In this document: piece by piece, positions 18,911 to 30,049 of the stretch
How positions within the stretch are numbered: the stretch's first letter is position 1
Layout: each line of letters begins with the position of its first letter
NCBI RefSeq assembly: GCF_003640395.1
Contig: NZ_RBZQ01000003.1
Coordinates: 372,001-436,000, forward strand
Source of the DNA: Stutzerimonas urumqiensis
Lineage (GTDB): Bacteria; Pseudomonadota; Gammaproteobacteria; Pseudomonadales; Pseudomonadaceae
Reading direction: 5' to 3'
Length of the DNA: 64,000 nucleotides
Translations under genes and position numbers: made by a program
The notes under the pieces: generated by a model
What the model was told of the DNA's origin: nothing
Database searches by the model: none
Seen by the model: only the letters and a program-made list of their open reading frames with translations

Positions 18911-20251
18911 TCAGTCGGCGATGCGGTTGCGGCCCTGCGACTTGGCCCGATACAGGGCCTCGTCGGCGCGGTGCAGCAACAGGTCGAAATGGTCGATGGC
19001 CTCGGCGTCGAACTCCGCGAGGCCGATGCTCAGCGTGACGTGCGGGGAAATAGGCGAGCCGCTGTGGGCCAGCGCACGCTCGGCGAACCGCTGCTGCACC
19101 CGTTCGGCCGAGCGACGGGCCGCGGCGGCATCGGAGCCGGGCAGCAGCACCACGAATTCCTCGCCACCGAGACGGGCGACCACCTCGCCGGCGCGGGCGA
19201 AGACGCCGCTCAGGGTTTCGGCGATGACGCGCAGGCACTGGTCGCCCTGCGCATGCCCGTAGGTATCGTTGTAGCGCTTGAAGAAGTCGACGTCGCACAT
19301 CAGCACCGTGAGCGGCTGGCCAAGCCGCGCCGCACGGCGAAACTCGACGTCCTTGAGCTCGTCGAAGGCGCGCCGGTTGGCTAGGCCGGTCAGCGGATCG
19401 CTGCGGCTGAGTTCTTCCAGGCGTGCGTTGGCCTCGCTCAGCTCGGCGGTCCGCTCCGCGACCAGCTCGGCCAGACGGTCGCGGTGCGCGGCGAGGTCCA
19501 GCTCGGCCTGGTGCTGTCGGGCCAGGTAACTGGATAGCTTGTCCTGCAGGCCGTTGACGCCGACCTCCAGCAGGCTCAGCTCGTCATGCCGATCGGGCGA
19601 GCGGCCCAGCCGCAGGCGGCGTCCGAGCGTGTCCGGCGAGAGCTGCGCCAGGTGACGGGCGATGCGGCGCACATGCACCGTGACCGTCACATGGAACAGC
19701 CACATGATCAGGCCCGCCAGCAGCAGCGACTGGATCGCCTGGGTCACCACGATGCTGGTCATCTCGTCGAACAGCCGACGCCAGAGCAGCCGTTCGTTGC
19801 CTTCCAGCGTCAGGGTGCCGAGGGTTTCCAGCTCGCCGGCATAGGGCTCGTAGCCCAACGGCCGCTGCAGCGACGGCGCCAACCGGGCGCCGCCACGCGC
19901 CTCGCGCTCGCGCGCCCTCACCTCGGGTGGCCGCCCCGCGCGGATGATCTGCAACTCGACGCGGCCGACCGGCGCGGCCTGCACCAGGCTGTCGAGCTGG
20001 CTGTTCAGGGCGCTGTCATCCAGTTCCCAGATCGCCTTGGACAGCGTGCTGCTGAACACCTGGTCGATCAGCGCGAGCTCGGCGTTCATCTCCTCCAGCG
20101 TATCGTTCCAGGCCGACCAGGTGCGCACACCCACCGTCAGCAGCGTGAAGAGCAGGCAGAACCCGAGCGTCGCCAGCACCAGCCGCCGCCCGAGCGAGCG
20201 GCTCCCGCGCGCGGAATCGACCGCGCCCGATGCTGGCCCGGCGGCGTTCAC
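18911..20251 (-). CDS. Membrane-bound diguanylate cyclase (GGDEF)
   Basis: A 446-residue c-di-GMP synthase. One N-terminal helix (LVLATLGFCLLFTLLTVG, about 25-45), a periplasmic sensor region of about 120 residues, a second helix (LLLAGLIMWLFHVTVTV), a HAMP-like region, a coiled coil (about 240-275) and a GGDEF domain with an intact RLGGEEF active site. The inhibitory I-site RxxD is RAGE here (Asp to Glu), so product inhibition may be altered. GTG start; 1 bp separates it from the upstream binding-protein gene and 14 bp from the downstream one. The two binding proteins probably feed its periplasmic domain. Confidence 0.88.
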   Translation of the reverse strand: MNAAGPASGAVDSARGSRSLGRRLVLATLGFCLLFTLLTVGVRTWSAWNDTLEEMNAELALIDQVFSSTLSKAIWELDDSALNSQLDSLVQAAPVGRVELQIIRAGRPPEVRAREREARGGARLAPSLQRPLGYEPYAGELETLGTLTLEGNERLLWRRLFDEMTSIVVTQAIQSLLLAGLIMWLFHVTVTVHVRRIARHLAQLSPDTLGRRLRLGRSPDRHDELSLLEVGVNGLQDKLSSYLARQHQAELDLAAHRDRLAELVAERTAELSEANARLEELSRSDPLTGLANRRAFDELKDVEFRRAARLGQPLTVLMCDVDFFKRYNDTYGHAQGDQCLRVIAETLSGVFARAGEVVARLGGEEFVVLLPGSDAAAARRSAERVQQRFAERALAHSGSPISPHVTLSIGLAEFDAEAIDHFDLLLHRADEALYRAKSQGRNRIAD

Positions 20252-20252
20252 G

Positions 20253-21023
20253 CTATTGCCACCTGCGCATGATCGCGTCGTAGCGACCGTCGGCCCGCAC
20301 GCGCTCGAGCGCTTCGCTCACGCGACGCACCAGCGCATCGTCGGTCTGGCGGCTGAAGGCCATTCCCAGGGAGTTCTTCAGCCCGCCAAGGTCGATCGCC
20401 AGTTGCGGCACGGCCCGCTGTGCCGGATCACCGCTGCCCTGGCGAACCAGCCAGTGGGCGTTCAGCTCGTTGGAAATCCACAGCTGGACACGGCCTTCCT
20501 TGAGCTTGGCGTAGTTGTGCTCGTACTTGTTGCTCGATTGCAGGTTCTTGCCAATGACGAAGCCCTGGGCGACCAGGTACTGCTCGCCGACGTCGTCTTT
20601 GACGGTTGCGATCTGGTACTGGCGGGCGTCGTCGAGCGTCCTGATGTCGTAGTGGGTGCCCGGCATCGAGTACAGGTGCATCTTCATCTCGGCGAACGGG
20701 CCGACCCACTTGAACAGATCCTCGCGCTGCGGCGTGCGGGCGATGGAGTAGATCAGCACATTCTCGGCATTGAGCGCCATGTCGTAGGCGCGCGCCCAGG
20801 GCATCGACCGGATCGTCGCCTGCACGCCAGCCTCGGCGAGCACGGCCTCGACCACCTCGGTCGACATGCCGGTGACCTTTCCATCGATGGTCATGTTGTA
20901 GGGCGGGAGCTCTTCGGTGACCACGGTGATCACCGGCTGCGCAGTCGTCGGCGCTGCGGTTGCTTGCAGGCAGGTCAACAGGAGCAGGCAGACACCGAGG
21001 CGGCGGAACAGCGTGTACGCCAT
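20253..21023 (-). CDS. Periplasmic SBP_bac_3-type solute-binding protein, upstream copy
   Basis: A 256-residue secreted protein of the family-3 binding fold. The signal peptide is FRRLGVCLLLLTCLQATAAP, followed by VITVVTEELPPYNMTIDGKV, a typical start of this domain. MPWARAYDMAL, LIYSIARTPQRED and TLDDARQYQIATVKDDV match the paralogue downstream of the diguanylate cyclase. First gene of the SBP-DGC-SBP operon. The ligand is unknown; polar amino acids or related compounds are usual for the fold. The ATG at 21023 gives a proper signal peptide; upstream in-frame sequence does not look coding. Confidence 0.8.
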   Translation of the reverse strand: MAYTLFRRLGVCLLLLTCLQATAAPTTAQPVITVVTEELPPYNMTIDGKVTGMSTEVVEAVLAEAGVQATIRSMPWARAYDMALNAENVLIYSIARTPQREDLFKWVGPFAEMKMHLYSMPGTHYDIRTLDDARQYQIATVKDDVGEQYLVAQGFVIGKNLQSSNKYEHNYAKLKEGRVQLWISNELNAHWLVRQGSGDPAQRAVPQLAIDLGGLKNSLGMAFSRQTDDALVRRVSEALERVRADGRYDAIMRRWQ

Positions 21024-21207
21024 GACGAAGCGACCTTTCGGGCAATGCCCGCAATTGCGTGGACGATGGCAATCGCCGGGTGCTACCCGTCGCGACTGCT
21101 CTGGCAATCCACGTTTTCGGCCGCGGGCGACGCAACTTCAGCGCAACGTCACCTTTTTCAAGCAGCAAATCGTTCCGGCCGACGGAAGGCCCGCCAGCCG
21201 GAGTGCT

Positions 21208-21666
21208 TCAACGCACCTGGAAGCGCTGCTCGGCGAGCTTGCGATCGCCCTGGAAGACCAGGAAATGCCATTCGCCGGGCACCACTTCATGGTGCTCGGT
21301 GAATTCGAATGCCATGACATCCTGCGGCGCGCCCGGCACCAGCGCCTGGGTCACCTCGAACCGGTCATGCCGCTCGCCGTCCGGGCTCACCACGCCGGGC
21401 GTGAGGTACAGGAGCGTGAGTGGCGTGTCGTCCGCCCGCTTGCCCTCGAGACTGAAGCGCAGTCCGAACTTGGTGCCGAGTTTCGCGGGCACGTCTTCGG
21501 TGGGAATGATGCGCTGATCGCTACGGCTGAGCACCCGCTCGCCCGGCTGCGGGTCTTTGAGCTGGCTCTCGAACACACCCGCCTCGACCGGGCCGACGAC
21601 CCGAACGTCGGCGGCGGCCAGGCCAGACGACAGCAGTAGGGACACAAGGATGAGAAAACGGGGCAT
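21208..21666 (-). CDS. Exported DUF3859-like protein
   Basis: A 152-residue protein with a signal peptide (FLILVSLLLSSGLAAA). The mature part contains AKLGTKFGLRFSLEGK and VPGEWHFLVFQGDRKLAEQ, which I associate with DUF3859, an all-beta periplasmic domain of unknown function. ACCTGGAGGCCGCC precedes the ATG at 21666. Single gene; the divergent neighbour is the broken serine hydrolase. Confidence 0.7.
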   Translation of the reverse strand: MPRFLILVSLLLSSGLAAADVRVVGPVEAGVFESQLKDPQPGERVLSRSDQRIIPTEDVPAKLGTKFGLRFSLEGKRADDTPLTLLYLTPGVVSPDGERHDRFEVTQALVPGAPQDVMAFEFTEHHEVVPGEWHFLVFQGDRKLAEQRFQVR

Positions 21667-21813
21667 GGCGGCCTCCAGGTTGGAAAGCCGCGAGGCTATG
21701 ACATGCCGATGACAGTCGCGTGACGTTCGCACCAGGCGTGGCGCCGGTGGCGCGGCACGTCTGGCCGGGGTTGGCGGTCAAACCTCATCATCCACGACCA
21801 CACGGCCACTGCC

Positions 21814-22878
21814 ATGCTCCGGACTCACCGCCGCCGTCGTCCCGTGACTGGAGGTTCGCTGGCCGCCATCGGTCTGATGCTGCTGGCTCTTCTTGGTCCG
21901 CCGCCACAGGCGGCTACCGATCTGAACACCCTCCTCGATCAGGCTGAACAGCTCAGGCCGCTGCAGACCGTCATCGTCGCGCAGGGGGGCCGAATCGTCG
22001 CCGAGCGTGGCTACCGCGGGCACGCCACCACCGAGCCGACGAACATCAAGTCCGCCTCCAAGACGGTGGTGTCGGCGCTGGTCGGCATCGCCATCGACAA
22101 GGGCGTGCTCGAAGGCACCGACCAACGGGTGGCCGAGCTGCTCGAATCCGACCTGCCGGCCAGCCCCGATCCGCGCCTGAGGCAGCTCACGGTGGGTCAC
22201 CTGCTGTCGATGCAAGCGGGCCTGGGCCCGACCTCCGGTCGCCACTACGGCGCCTGGGTGGCGAGCCGCAACTGGGTCCGGGCAGCACTGGCACGGCCCT
22301 TCGAGGACGAGCCGGGTGGCTCGATGATTTACTCCACCGGCTCGACCCATCTGCTGTCGGCGATTCTCACCCGCACGACGGGCCAATCGACCCTGCAACT
22401 GGCGCGTCGATGGCTCGGCCCGCTGGAGGGCTTCGACATCACCGCCTGGACGCGCGGTCCGCAAGGCATCTACCTGGGCGGCAACCAGATGGCCATGACA
22501 CCACGTTCGCTCCTCGCATTCGGCGAGCTGTACCGCCGAGGCGGCGTCACCGCATCCGGCGAGCGCGTGCTGTCCGAGGACTGGATCGAAGCGTCCTGAA
22601 CACCGCGCACACGCTCGCGCTACACCGGGCACGGCTATGGCTACGGCTGGTTCATCACCGCGCTGCAAGGCGAGCCGGTGCGGTATGGCTGGGGCTATGG
22701 CGGGCAGATGGTTTACGTATTGCCTGGGCTCGACATGACCGTGGTCATGACATCCGACCCCCAGCAACCTTCCGGCGGGGTGTCAGGCCACCGCGATGCG
22801 CTGCACCGGCTGCTTGGCGACATCATCACGGCCGTTCGTGCCGATCGGTCGGCCAAGCTGGATCCGGCCGAAAGCTGA
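21814..22878 (+). pseudogene. Serine hydrolase (beta-lactamase-like fold) interrupted by in-frame TGA
   Basis: A class C beta-lactamase/DD-peptidase-like serine hydrolase. The first 261 codons include a signal-like hydrophobic stretch, the nucleophile motif SASK (KSASKTVVSALVG) and an IYSTGS segment in the YxN position. Translation stops at TGA (22597-22599), but the same frame continues without any shift for 93 more codons with clear homologous character (GHGYGYGWFITAL, GWGYGGQMVYVLPG, the latter in place of the third active-site motif). The expected residue at the stop is probably Trp (TGG to TGA). It is either a recent nonsense mutation or a one-base sequence error. Both halves are needed for the active site, so the product is likely dead if the stop is real. 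Confidence 0.8.
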
Positions 22879-23184
22879 GTTGAGGTACGGGCAGCTGGCC
22901 AGCCGAACGTGGGTGTGTCTGCCGCGACGGCGCCGTCAGGGGGCTGCCGCTCGAGGTAGCTTACGAAGGCCGTGAGCACTTGGCGTGTCGGCCCGCCAGC
23001 GTGTCTTTCTCCTCGCCGCATCGACTTGCCTCAACCCCAAAGCTACGGACCTGAAAGCAGCCGGTCCCTTCGCAGCCAAGCGGGCGGACTCGCCTATCCG
23101 CCCGCTTGCTCCGGTGCATCGAAGCGTCACAAAGCCTCGCTAGGGTCGAACAGGCCTGTCCATCCGCTCGCCTCGTGAGGCTCT
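22879..23184. other. Intergenic region, nothing recognised
   Basis: About 300 bp between the broken serine hydrolase and the endonuclease gene. I see no coding frame, repeat, hairpin with a U-run or regulatory motif that I can name. GTGAGGCTCT at its right end serves as ribosome-binding site for the next gene. Confidence 0.4.
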
Positions 23185-24126
23185 ATGTCCACACCTGATG
23201 CCCAGCTGCTGTATCGCCCACGCCTCGCCGACATGCGCCCACTGGGCGAACCCGGCGCCGTGCAAGCCATCGCCACGCGCTCGTCTGAGCACATCACACC
23301 GGCCGAAGCCCTTGCCGACCGCAGCGGATACGCGCCCGGGTTCCTGGGCGCGTTCCAGGTGCCGTGGCCACGCGCGACCGAAGGCCTGCAGACCGACGTG
23401 CTGCCAATCCCCGGCAGCGCCGAGCACCGACTCGACTACACCCACTTCTCCATCACGATGTCACGCAACCGCCGACTGGCCCTGCTGGTTGGCGTCAATA
23501 TCGAAGGCAGCGCGCTGGTGGACGTCCCCCGCAGCAAGGATCGCTGGGCCTACGACGGACGCATCCCGAGCGATGCGCAGGTGGGCGAATTCCTCTACGC
23601 CGACAACCTGCTCGACCGCGGCCATCTCGTGCGCCGACAGGACCCCAACTGGGGCCCGGAAGCCGAGCAGGCCAATGCCGACACCTTCCACTTCACCAAC
23701 TGCTCGCCGCAGATGGCCGGCTTCAACCAGAAGAACTGGCTGGACCTGGAGAACTACCTGCTCGACAACACCCGCCGCTGGCGCGCCCGCGCCACCGTCT
23801 TCAGCGGCCCGGTTTTCGCCGAGGACGACCCGACCTACCGCGGCGTGCCCATCCCACGCGCCTTCTGGAAGGTGGTCGCCTTCCTCGGCGAAGACGGCAA
23901 ACCTTCGGCCACCGCCTACATGATCGATCAGTCCGCCGAGCTCGGTCGCCTCACCGCCCTTTTCGGACGCTTCCGAACCTACCAGCGCAGCGTCCTGCAC
24001 ATCGAACGCCTGACCGGCCTCGACTTCGGTGAGCTGTCCAACTACGACGGCTTCTCCAACGAAGAACGCGCGACGGGCACGCGGATCGAGGCGGAGCTGC
24101 GCGAACTAGGCGACCTACGGATATAA
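23185..24126 (+). CDS. DNA/RNA non-specific endonuclease (NucA/NUC1 family)
   Basis: A 313-residue beta-beta-alpha-metal nuclease. The catalytic block is LLDRGHLVRRQDPNWG (the His of DRGH is the general base), followed by the metal-binding Asn in FTNCSPQMAGFNQKNW and the ENYLL helix. Unlike Serratia-type secreted nucleases there is no signal peptide, so the enzyme appears cytoplasmic unless exported by another route. No immunity protein gene is adjacent. It cleaves both DNA and RNA in the family. A toxin, scavenging or defence role cannot be decided from the context. Confidence 0.85.
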   Translation: MSTPDAQLLYRPRLADMRPLGEPGAVQAIATRSSEHITPAEALADRSGYAPGFLGAFQVPWPRATEGLQTDVLPIPGSAEHRLDYTHFSITMSRNRRLALLVGVNIEGSALVDVPRSKDRWAYDGRIPSDAQVGEFLYADNLLDRGHLVRRQDPNWGPEAEQANADTFHFTNCSPQMAGFNQKNWLDLENYLLDNTRRWRARATVFSGPVFAEDDPTYRGVPIPRAFWKVVAFLGEDGKPSATAYMIDQSAELGRLTALFGRFRTYQRSVLHIERLTGLDFGELSNYDGFSNEERATGTRIEAELRELGDLRI

Positions 24127-24394
24127 GTAGTGTGCGCCAGCGTTGCCATGGCCGAAGCCGGCACGGCGACTATTCAGGTGCGGCTAGCTTCGGCCAGCCT
24201 CACCAACGCTGTGCGATCAGGACCGGTGCTGAAACGAAGGCCGGCCGACCAGACATGCTCGTCGCGGACAGCCGGGCTTCGCTGGCGAAGCTGTCCTCTT
24301 CGAGCGTCAGGATTCCTAGGCCATCTGAAAGATGGTGCGATGGGATTGTCCGTACTCGAGTGCATTCGCCCGCAAGCTCGTGCCTGCGAAAACG

Positions 24395-24420
24395 ACAAGG
24401 GCGCCCGAAGGCGCCCTTGT
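24395..24420 (-). terminator. Intrinsic terminator of typA
   Basis: An 11-bp perfect stem (ACAAGGGCGCC and complement) with, on the minus strand, a TTCG tetraloop, followed by GTCGTTTTC, 15 bp past the typA stop. The remaining spacer 24,127-24,394 between the endonuclease gene and this hairpin shows no recognisable feature. Confidence 0.85.
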
Positions 24421-24435
24421 TTCACTGCGGTCCGA

Positions 24436-26256
<1,821 letters not shown>

Positions 26257-26370
26257 TGGGTTCTACCTAATAAGAAGCGGGAAGCTGAAGGCTGGAAACA
26301 AGGGCACGGCACCGCCCACGGTCGGGAGGGTGCTTGCGCCGAATGACGATGCGGCTGGTCAGACGGTTGC

Positions 26371-27858
26371 TCATGCAGGTGCGCTTCCGGCTTCCGGCTT
26401 CTGGTTGGCGGGCCGATAGACCCGCACGTTCGTGTGCCCTTCGCTCAGCAGATGGTGAGCATGCAGGCGGCTCATGACACCTTTGTCGCAGTACAGGAGG
26501 TACTGGCGGTTGGCATCGAGATCCTTGAATCGGCTGTTGACCGCGTAGAACGGCAACGCCTGTACCTCGACCCCTTCGATACCCAAGGGTTCGTCATCAG
26601 TGGCGTCGGGGTGACGAATGTCGAGGATGACCTGCCCAGGCGTGGCCGTGGCGACTTCCTCGACCCGCACGTCCCGGCCCAGCTCGTCGATCACGCGGTC
26701 GACCGTCATCTGCCGGGCGCCGGCCAGGGCGCGATCGAGGATGGCCATGTCGAACTGCTTTTCTTCGTGCTCGACGCGGTAGCGCTTGGCGCGGGTGGTC
26801 GGGTTCACCGAGATCACCCCGCAATATTCGGGCATGTGCCGAGCGAACTCGGCGGTGCCGATCCGCTCGGCGGTGTCGATGATGTCCTGCTTGTGGCTGG
26901 CGACCAGCGGGCGCAGCACCAGCATGTCGGTGGCCGAATCGATCACCGCGAGGTTCGGCAGGGTCTGGCTCGACACCTGGCTGATCGCCTCGCCGGTGAC
27001 CAGCGCATCGAGCTCCAGACGCTCGGCAACCTGGGTCGCGGCGCGCAGCATCATGCGCTTGAGGACTACGCCCATCTGGCTGTTGTCGACCTTGGCGAGG
27101 ATCTCCCCGACCACTTCCTCGAACGGCACGCTGACGAACAGCACCCGGTGCGAACGGCCGAAGCGGCTCCACAGGTGGTGCGCCACTTCCATCACACCCA
27201 GCTCATGGGCGCGACCGCCGAGGTTGAAGAAGCAGAAGTGCGTCAGCAGGCCACGGCGCATCATCTGGTAGGCGGCGACCGTCGAGTCGAAACCGCCGGA
27301 CATCAGCACCAGCGTCTGCTCCAGCGCGCCGAGCGGGTAGCCGCCGATCCCGTCGTGCTGCTTGTCGATGACGAACAGGCGCTGATCGCGGATTTCCATC
27401 CGCACCACCACTTCGGGCTGCTTCAGCGAGATGCCGGCCGCACCGCATTGCTGGCGCAGTTGGCTGCCGACGTGGCGCTCGACATCCATCGAGCTGAACG
27501 GATGCTTGCCGCCGCGCTTGCAGCGAACCGCGAAGACCTTGCCCGGCAGGCGCTCGCCGTAGTGCGCCTTGCACCGGGCGAGGATGTCGTCGAAGTCGCC
27601 CAGCGGGTATTCGTGCACTTCCAGGCAATGGGCGATGCCGGGCGTACAGGCCAATCGCTCGGTGATCTCGCGCAGCACCTTCGGCTCGGTCACCTGGCTG
27701 ACCACCTCGAGGTTGTCCCACACCCCTTCCACCGAAACGTCCGGGTCAAGGTCGCGCAGCACGGTGCGGATGTTCTTCCCCAACTGGCGAATGAACCGCT
27801 TGCGCACCGGCGGGCTCTTGATGGTGATTTCGGAGAAAACCTTGACGATCAGCTTCAT
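26371..27858 (-). CDS. thiI: tRNA 4-thiouridine synthase / thiamine thiazole sulfur carrier ThiI
   Basis: A 495-residue enzyme that makes s4U8 in tRNA and supplies sulfur for thiazole synthesis. The ferredoxin-like and THUMP domains (residues about 1-165) lead to the PP-loop SGGFDSTVA (adenylation, about 190) and a C-terminal rhodanese domain whose persulfide Cys is in [10 protein letters not shown] (about 455). The C-terminus is slightly longer than usual because of an Ala/Pro-rich tail. The ATG at 27858 gives the standard [11 protein letters not shown] start. Confidence 0.96.
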   Translation of the reverse strand: MKLIVKVFSEITIKSPPVRKRFIRQLGKNIRTVLRDLDPDVSVEGVWDNLEVVSQVTEPKVLREITERLACTPGIAHCLEVHEYPLGDFDDILARCKAHYGERLPGKVFAVRCKRGGKHPFSSMDVERHVGSQLRQQCGAAGISLKQPEVVVRMEIRDQRLFVIDKQHDGIGGYPLGALEQTLVLMSGGFDSTVAAYQMMRRGLLTHFCFFNLGGRAHELGVMEVAHHLWSRFGRSHRVLFVSVPFEEVVGEILAKVDNSQMGVVLKRMMLRAATQVAERLELDALVTGEAISQVSSQTLPNLAVIDSATDMLVLRPLVASHKQDIIDTAERIGTAEFARHMPEYCGVISVNPTTRAKRYRVEHEEKQFDMAILDRALAGARQMTVDRVIDELGRDVRVEEVATATPGQVILDIRHPDATDDEPLGIEGVEVQALPFYAVNSRFKDLDANRQYLLYCDKGVMSRLHAHHLLSEGHTNVRVYRPANQKPEAGSAPA

Positions 27859-27985
27859 GAGAGGCGGTGCGCGCAGGACGCGGCAAAAAGAGGGGCGCGG
27901 AGTATACCGGAAAGCACTCGACCTTTAGTCGGTTTTATGCCCGCTCGACGCTGCGCACCAAAACGGAACAGGCCGACTGCGGTCT

Positions 27986-28002
27986 GCACCACTTCAGGGC
28001 AC
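27986..28002 (+). promoter_or_regulatory. Candidate NtrC binding site upstream of glnA
   Basis: TGCACCACTTCAGGGCA fits the NtrC pattern TGCACC-N5-GGTGCA with a perfect left half and 4 of 6 matches on the right. It lies about 100-115 bp upstream of the predicted glnA transcription start, a normal enhancer position. The call rests on one imperfect palindrome. Confidence 0.5.
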
Positions 28003-28075
28003 CACTTAGGCCGATAGTGGACCGAACCGCGCAAACCAGACCGCCACGGCGCGCGGCAGCCCACTCATTGGGCGC

Positions 28076-28091
28076 TGGCATACTAATTGCT
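28076..28091 (+). promoter_or_regulatory. Sigma-54 (-24/-12) promoter of glnA
   Basis: TGGCATACTAATTGCT has both invariant doublets (GG and GC) with correct spacing and a near-consensus TTGCT at -12. The predicted start is near 28,102, leaving an 85-nt leader. glnA control by NtrC and sigma-54 is well established in this group. Confidence 0.9.
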
Positions 28092-28186
28092 CCCTTGTGA
28101 GGCAGGTCGCCTTGGCGGAGCATCGCCACCCGGCTTCATCCTGATTCGAAAGCACTGCCTTCGCTTTCCACTACTTGGAGACAACC

Positions 28187-29590
28187 ATGTCGAAGTCGCT
28201 TCAACTGATCAAAGATAACGATGTGAAGTGGATTGACCTGCGCTTCACCGATACCAAAGGCAAGCAGCAGCACCTCACCATGCCGGCCCGCGACGCCGAC
28301 GACGATTTCTTCGAGCATGGCAAGATGTTCGACGGCTCCTCCATCGCCGGCTGGAAAGGCATCGAAGCCTCCGACATGATCCTGATGCCGGACGACAGCA
28401 CCGCCGTCCTGGACCCTTTCACCGAAGAGCCGACCCTGATCCTGGTCTGCGACATCATCGAGCCCAGCACCATGCAGGGCTACGAGCGCGACCCGCGCGG
28501 CATCGCCAAGCGCGCCGAGGAATACCTCAAGTCGACCGGCATCGGTGACACCGTGTTCGTCGGCCCGGAGCCCGAGTTTTTCATCTTCGACGAAGTGAAA
28601 TTCAAGTCCGACATCTCCGGCTCGATGTTCAAGATCTATTCCGAGCAAGCCTCCTGGATGACCGACGCCGACATCGAAGGCGGCAACAAGGGCCATCGTC
28701 CGGGCGTCAAGGGCGGCTACTTCCCGGTAGCGCCGGTCGATTACGACCACGAAATCCGTACCGCCATGTGCAACGCCCTGGAAGAAATGGGCCAGGTGGT
28801 CGAAGTTCATCACCACGAAGTGGCGACTGCCGGCCAGAACGAAATCGGCGTGCGCTTCAACACCCTGGTCGCCAAGGCCGACGAAGTGCAGACGCTGAAG
28901 TACTGCGTGCACAACGTCGCCGACGCCTACGGCAAGACCGTGACCTTCATGCCCAAGCCCCTGTACGGCGACAACGGCTCGGGCATGCATGTGCACATGT
29001 CGATCTCCAAGGACGGCAAGAACACATTCGCGGGCGAAGGCTATGCCGGTCTGTCGGAAACCGCCCTGTACTTCATCGGCGGCATCATCAAGCACGGCAA
29101 GGCACTGAACGGCTTCACCAACCCGGCCACCAACTCCTACAAGCGTCTGGTTCCCGGCTTCGAAGCCCCGGTGATGCTGGCCTACTCGGCGCGTAACCGC
29201 TCCGCGTCGATCCGCATTCCGTACGTCAACAGCCCGAAAGGCCGTCGTATCGAAGCGCGCTTCCCGGACCCGGCTGCCAACCCGTACCTGTGCTTCGCCG
29301 CGCTGCTGATGGCCGGCCTGGACGGCATCCAGAACAAGATTCACCCCGGCGATGCGGCCGACAAGAACCTGTACGACCTGCCGCCGGAAGAGGCCAAGGA
29401 AATCCCGCAGGTATGCGGCAGCCTCAAGGAAGCCTTGGAAGAGCTGGACAAGGGCCGCGCCTTCCTGACCAAGGGCGGCGTCTTCACCGACGACTTCATC
29501 GATGCCTACATCGAGCTCAAGAGTGAAGAAGAGATCAAGGTGCGCACCTTCGTGCACCCGCTGGAATACGACCTGTACTACAGCGTCTAA
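28187..29590 (+). CDS. glnA: Type I glutamine synthetase
   Basis: A 467-residue dodecameric enzyme making glutamine from glutamate, ammonia and ATP. Diagnostic blocks are the Asp-latch loop [11 protein letters not shown], the metal/ATP segments EPEFFIFD and [27 protein letters not shown], and the adenylylation site NLYDLPPEE (Tyr about 396), so control by GlnE is expected. The ATG at 28187 follows TTGGAGACAACC; a TTG 12 bp earlier is less likely. Driven by the sigma-54 promoter at 28,076, with a strong terminator after it. Confidence 0.98.
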   Translation: MSKSLQLIKDNDVKWIDLRFTDTKGKQQHLTMPARDADDDFFEHGKMFDGSSIAGWKGIEASDMILMPDDSTAVLDPFTEEPTLILVCDIIEPSTMQGYERDPRGIAKRAEEYLKSTGIGDTVFVGPEPEFFIFDEVKFKSDISGSMFKIYSEQASWMTDADIEGGNKGHRPGVKGGYFPVAPVDYDHEIRTAMCNALEEMGQVVEVHHHEVATAGQNEIGVRFNTLVAKADEVQTLKYCVHNVADAYGKTVTFMPKPLYGDNGSGMHVHMSISKDGKNTFAGEGYAGLSETALYFIGGIIKHGKALNGFTNPATNSYKRLVPGFEAPVMLAYSARNRSASIRIPYVNSPKGRRIEARFPDPAANPYLCFAALLMAGLDGIQNKIHPGDAADKNLYDLPPEEAKEIPQVCGSLKEALEELDKGRAFLTKGGVFTDDFIDAYIELKSEEEIKVRTFVHPLEYDLYYSV

Positions 29591-29610
29591 GCCAGTCGGC
29601 GATCGACAAG

Positions 29611-29641
29611 AGAGGCCTCCTTCGGGAGGCCTCTTTCGTTT
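29611..29641 (+). terminator. Intrinsic terminator of glnA
   Basis: AGAGGCCTCC-TTCG-GGAGGCCTCT, a perfect 10-bp stem with UUCG loop, followed by TTCGTTT, 20 bp after the stop codon. Confidence 0.92.
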
Positions 29642-29654
29642 CAGAACCAGCCCC

Positions 29655-29936
29655 AGGGTGGAAAGCCGCGAAGCGTCTCACCGCGACCCCGACATGCACA
29701 GGGATCGATGCGCCGCGTTCAACGCCACCGCGTGGATGAGGCTGCGCCGTCATCCACCCTACAAAGGCTGGGCAAGAGCCGATCGATCCGACGCGCCAAC
29801 CGTAGGGTGGAAAACCGCGAAGCGTTTTCCGCCACGGCCGCCCGAAGTGCGCAAGGAGCGATGGGCCGTGTTCAGCGCGCCGGGCCGCGCGGATGAGGCT
29901 GCGCCGTCATCCACCCTGCGATGGCTGGGCAAAAGA
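29655..29936. repeat. Two tandem copies of a dispersed AGGGTGGA...TCCACCCT repeat
   Basis: Copy 1 (29,655-29,778) and copy 2 (29,804-29,936) share AGGGTGGAAA[G/A]CCGCGAAGCG at the left and GGATGAGGCTGCGCCGTCAT followed by CCACCCT and a GGCTGGGCAA tail at the right. Each unit has inverted ends (AGGGTGG/CCACCCT). The middle parts differ more. Repeats of this type are widespread between genes in pseudomonads. They fill most of the space between glnA and the first DUF4124 gene; I see no gene here. Confidence 0.8.
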
Positions 29937-30049
29937 GTGGCGTCTCTCGTTTCGGCAGGTGGGAGCCAGACGGCAATGTCGGCCGATGCGGCTTGCCAGC
30001 AGGCTGGACCGGTGCAAGGCTTCGGTCATTCCACGAACCGGAGCCTGCG

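Noticed and set aside
27951-27967. Second NtrC site upstream of glnA (TGCGCACCAAAACGG)
   Set aside because: Only one degenerate half-site is visible with no matching right half, so it was not listed.
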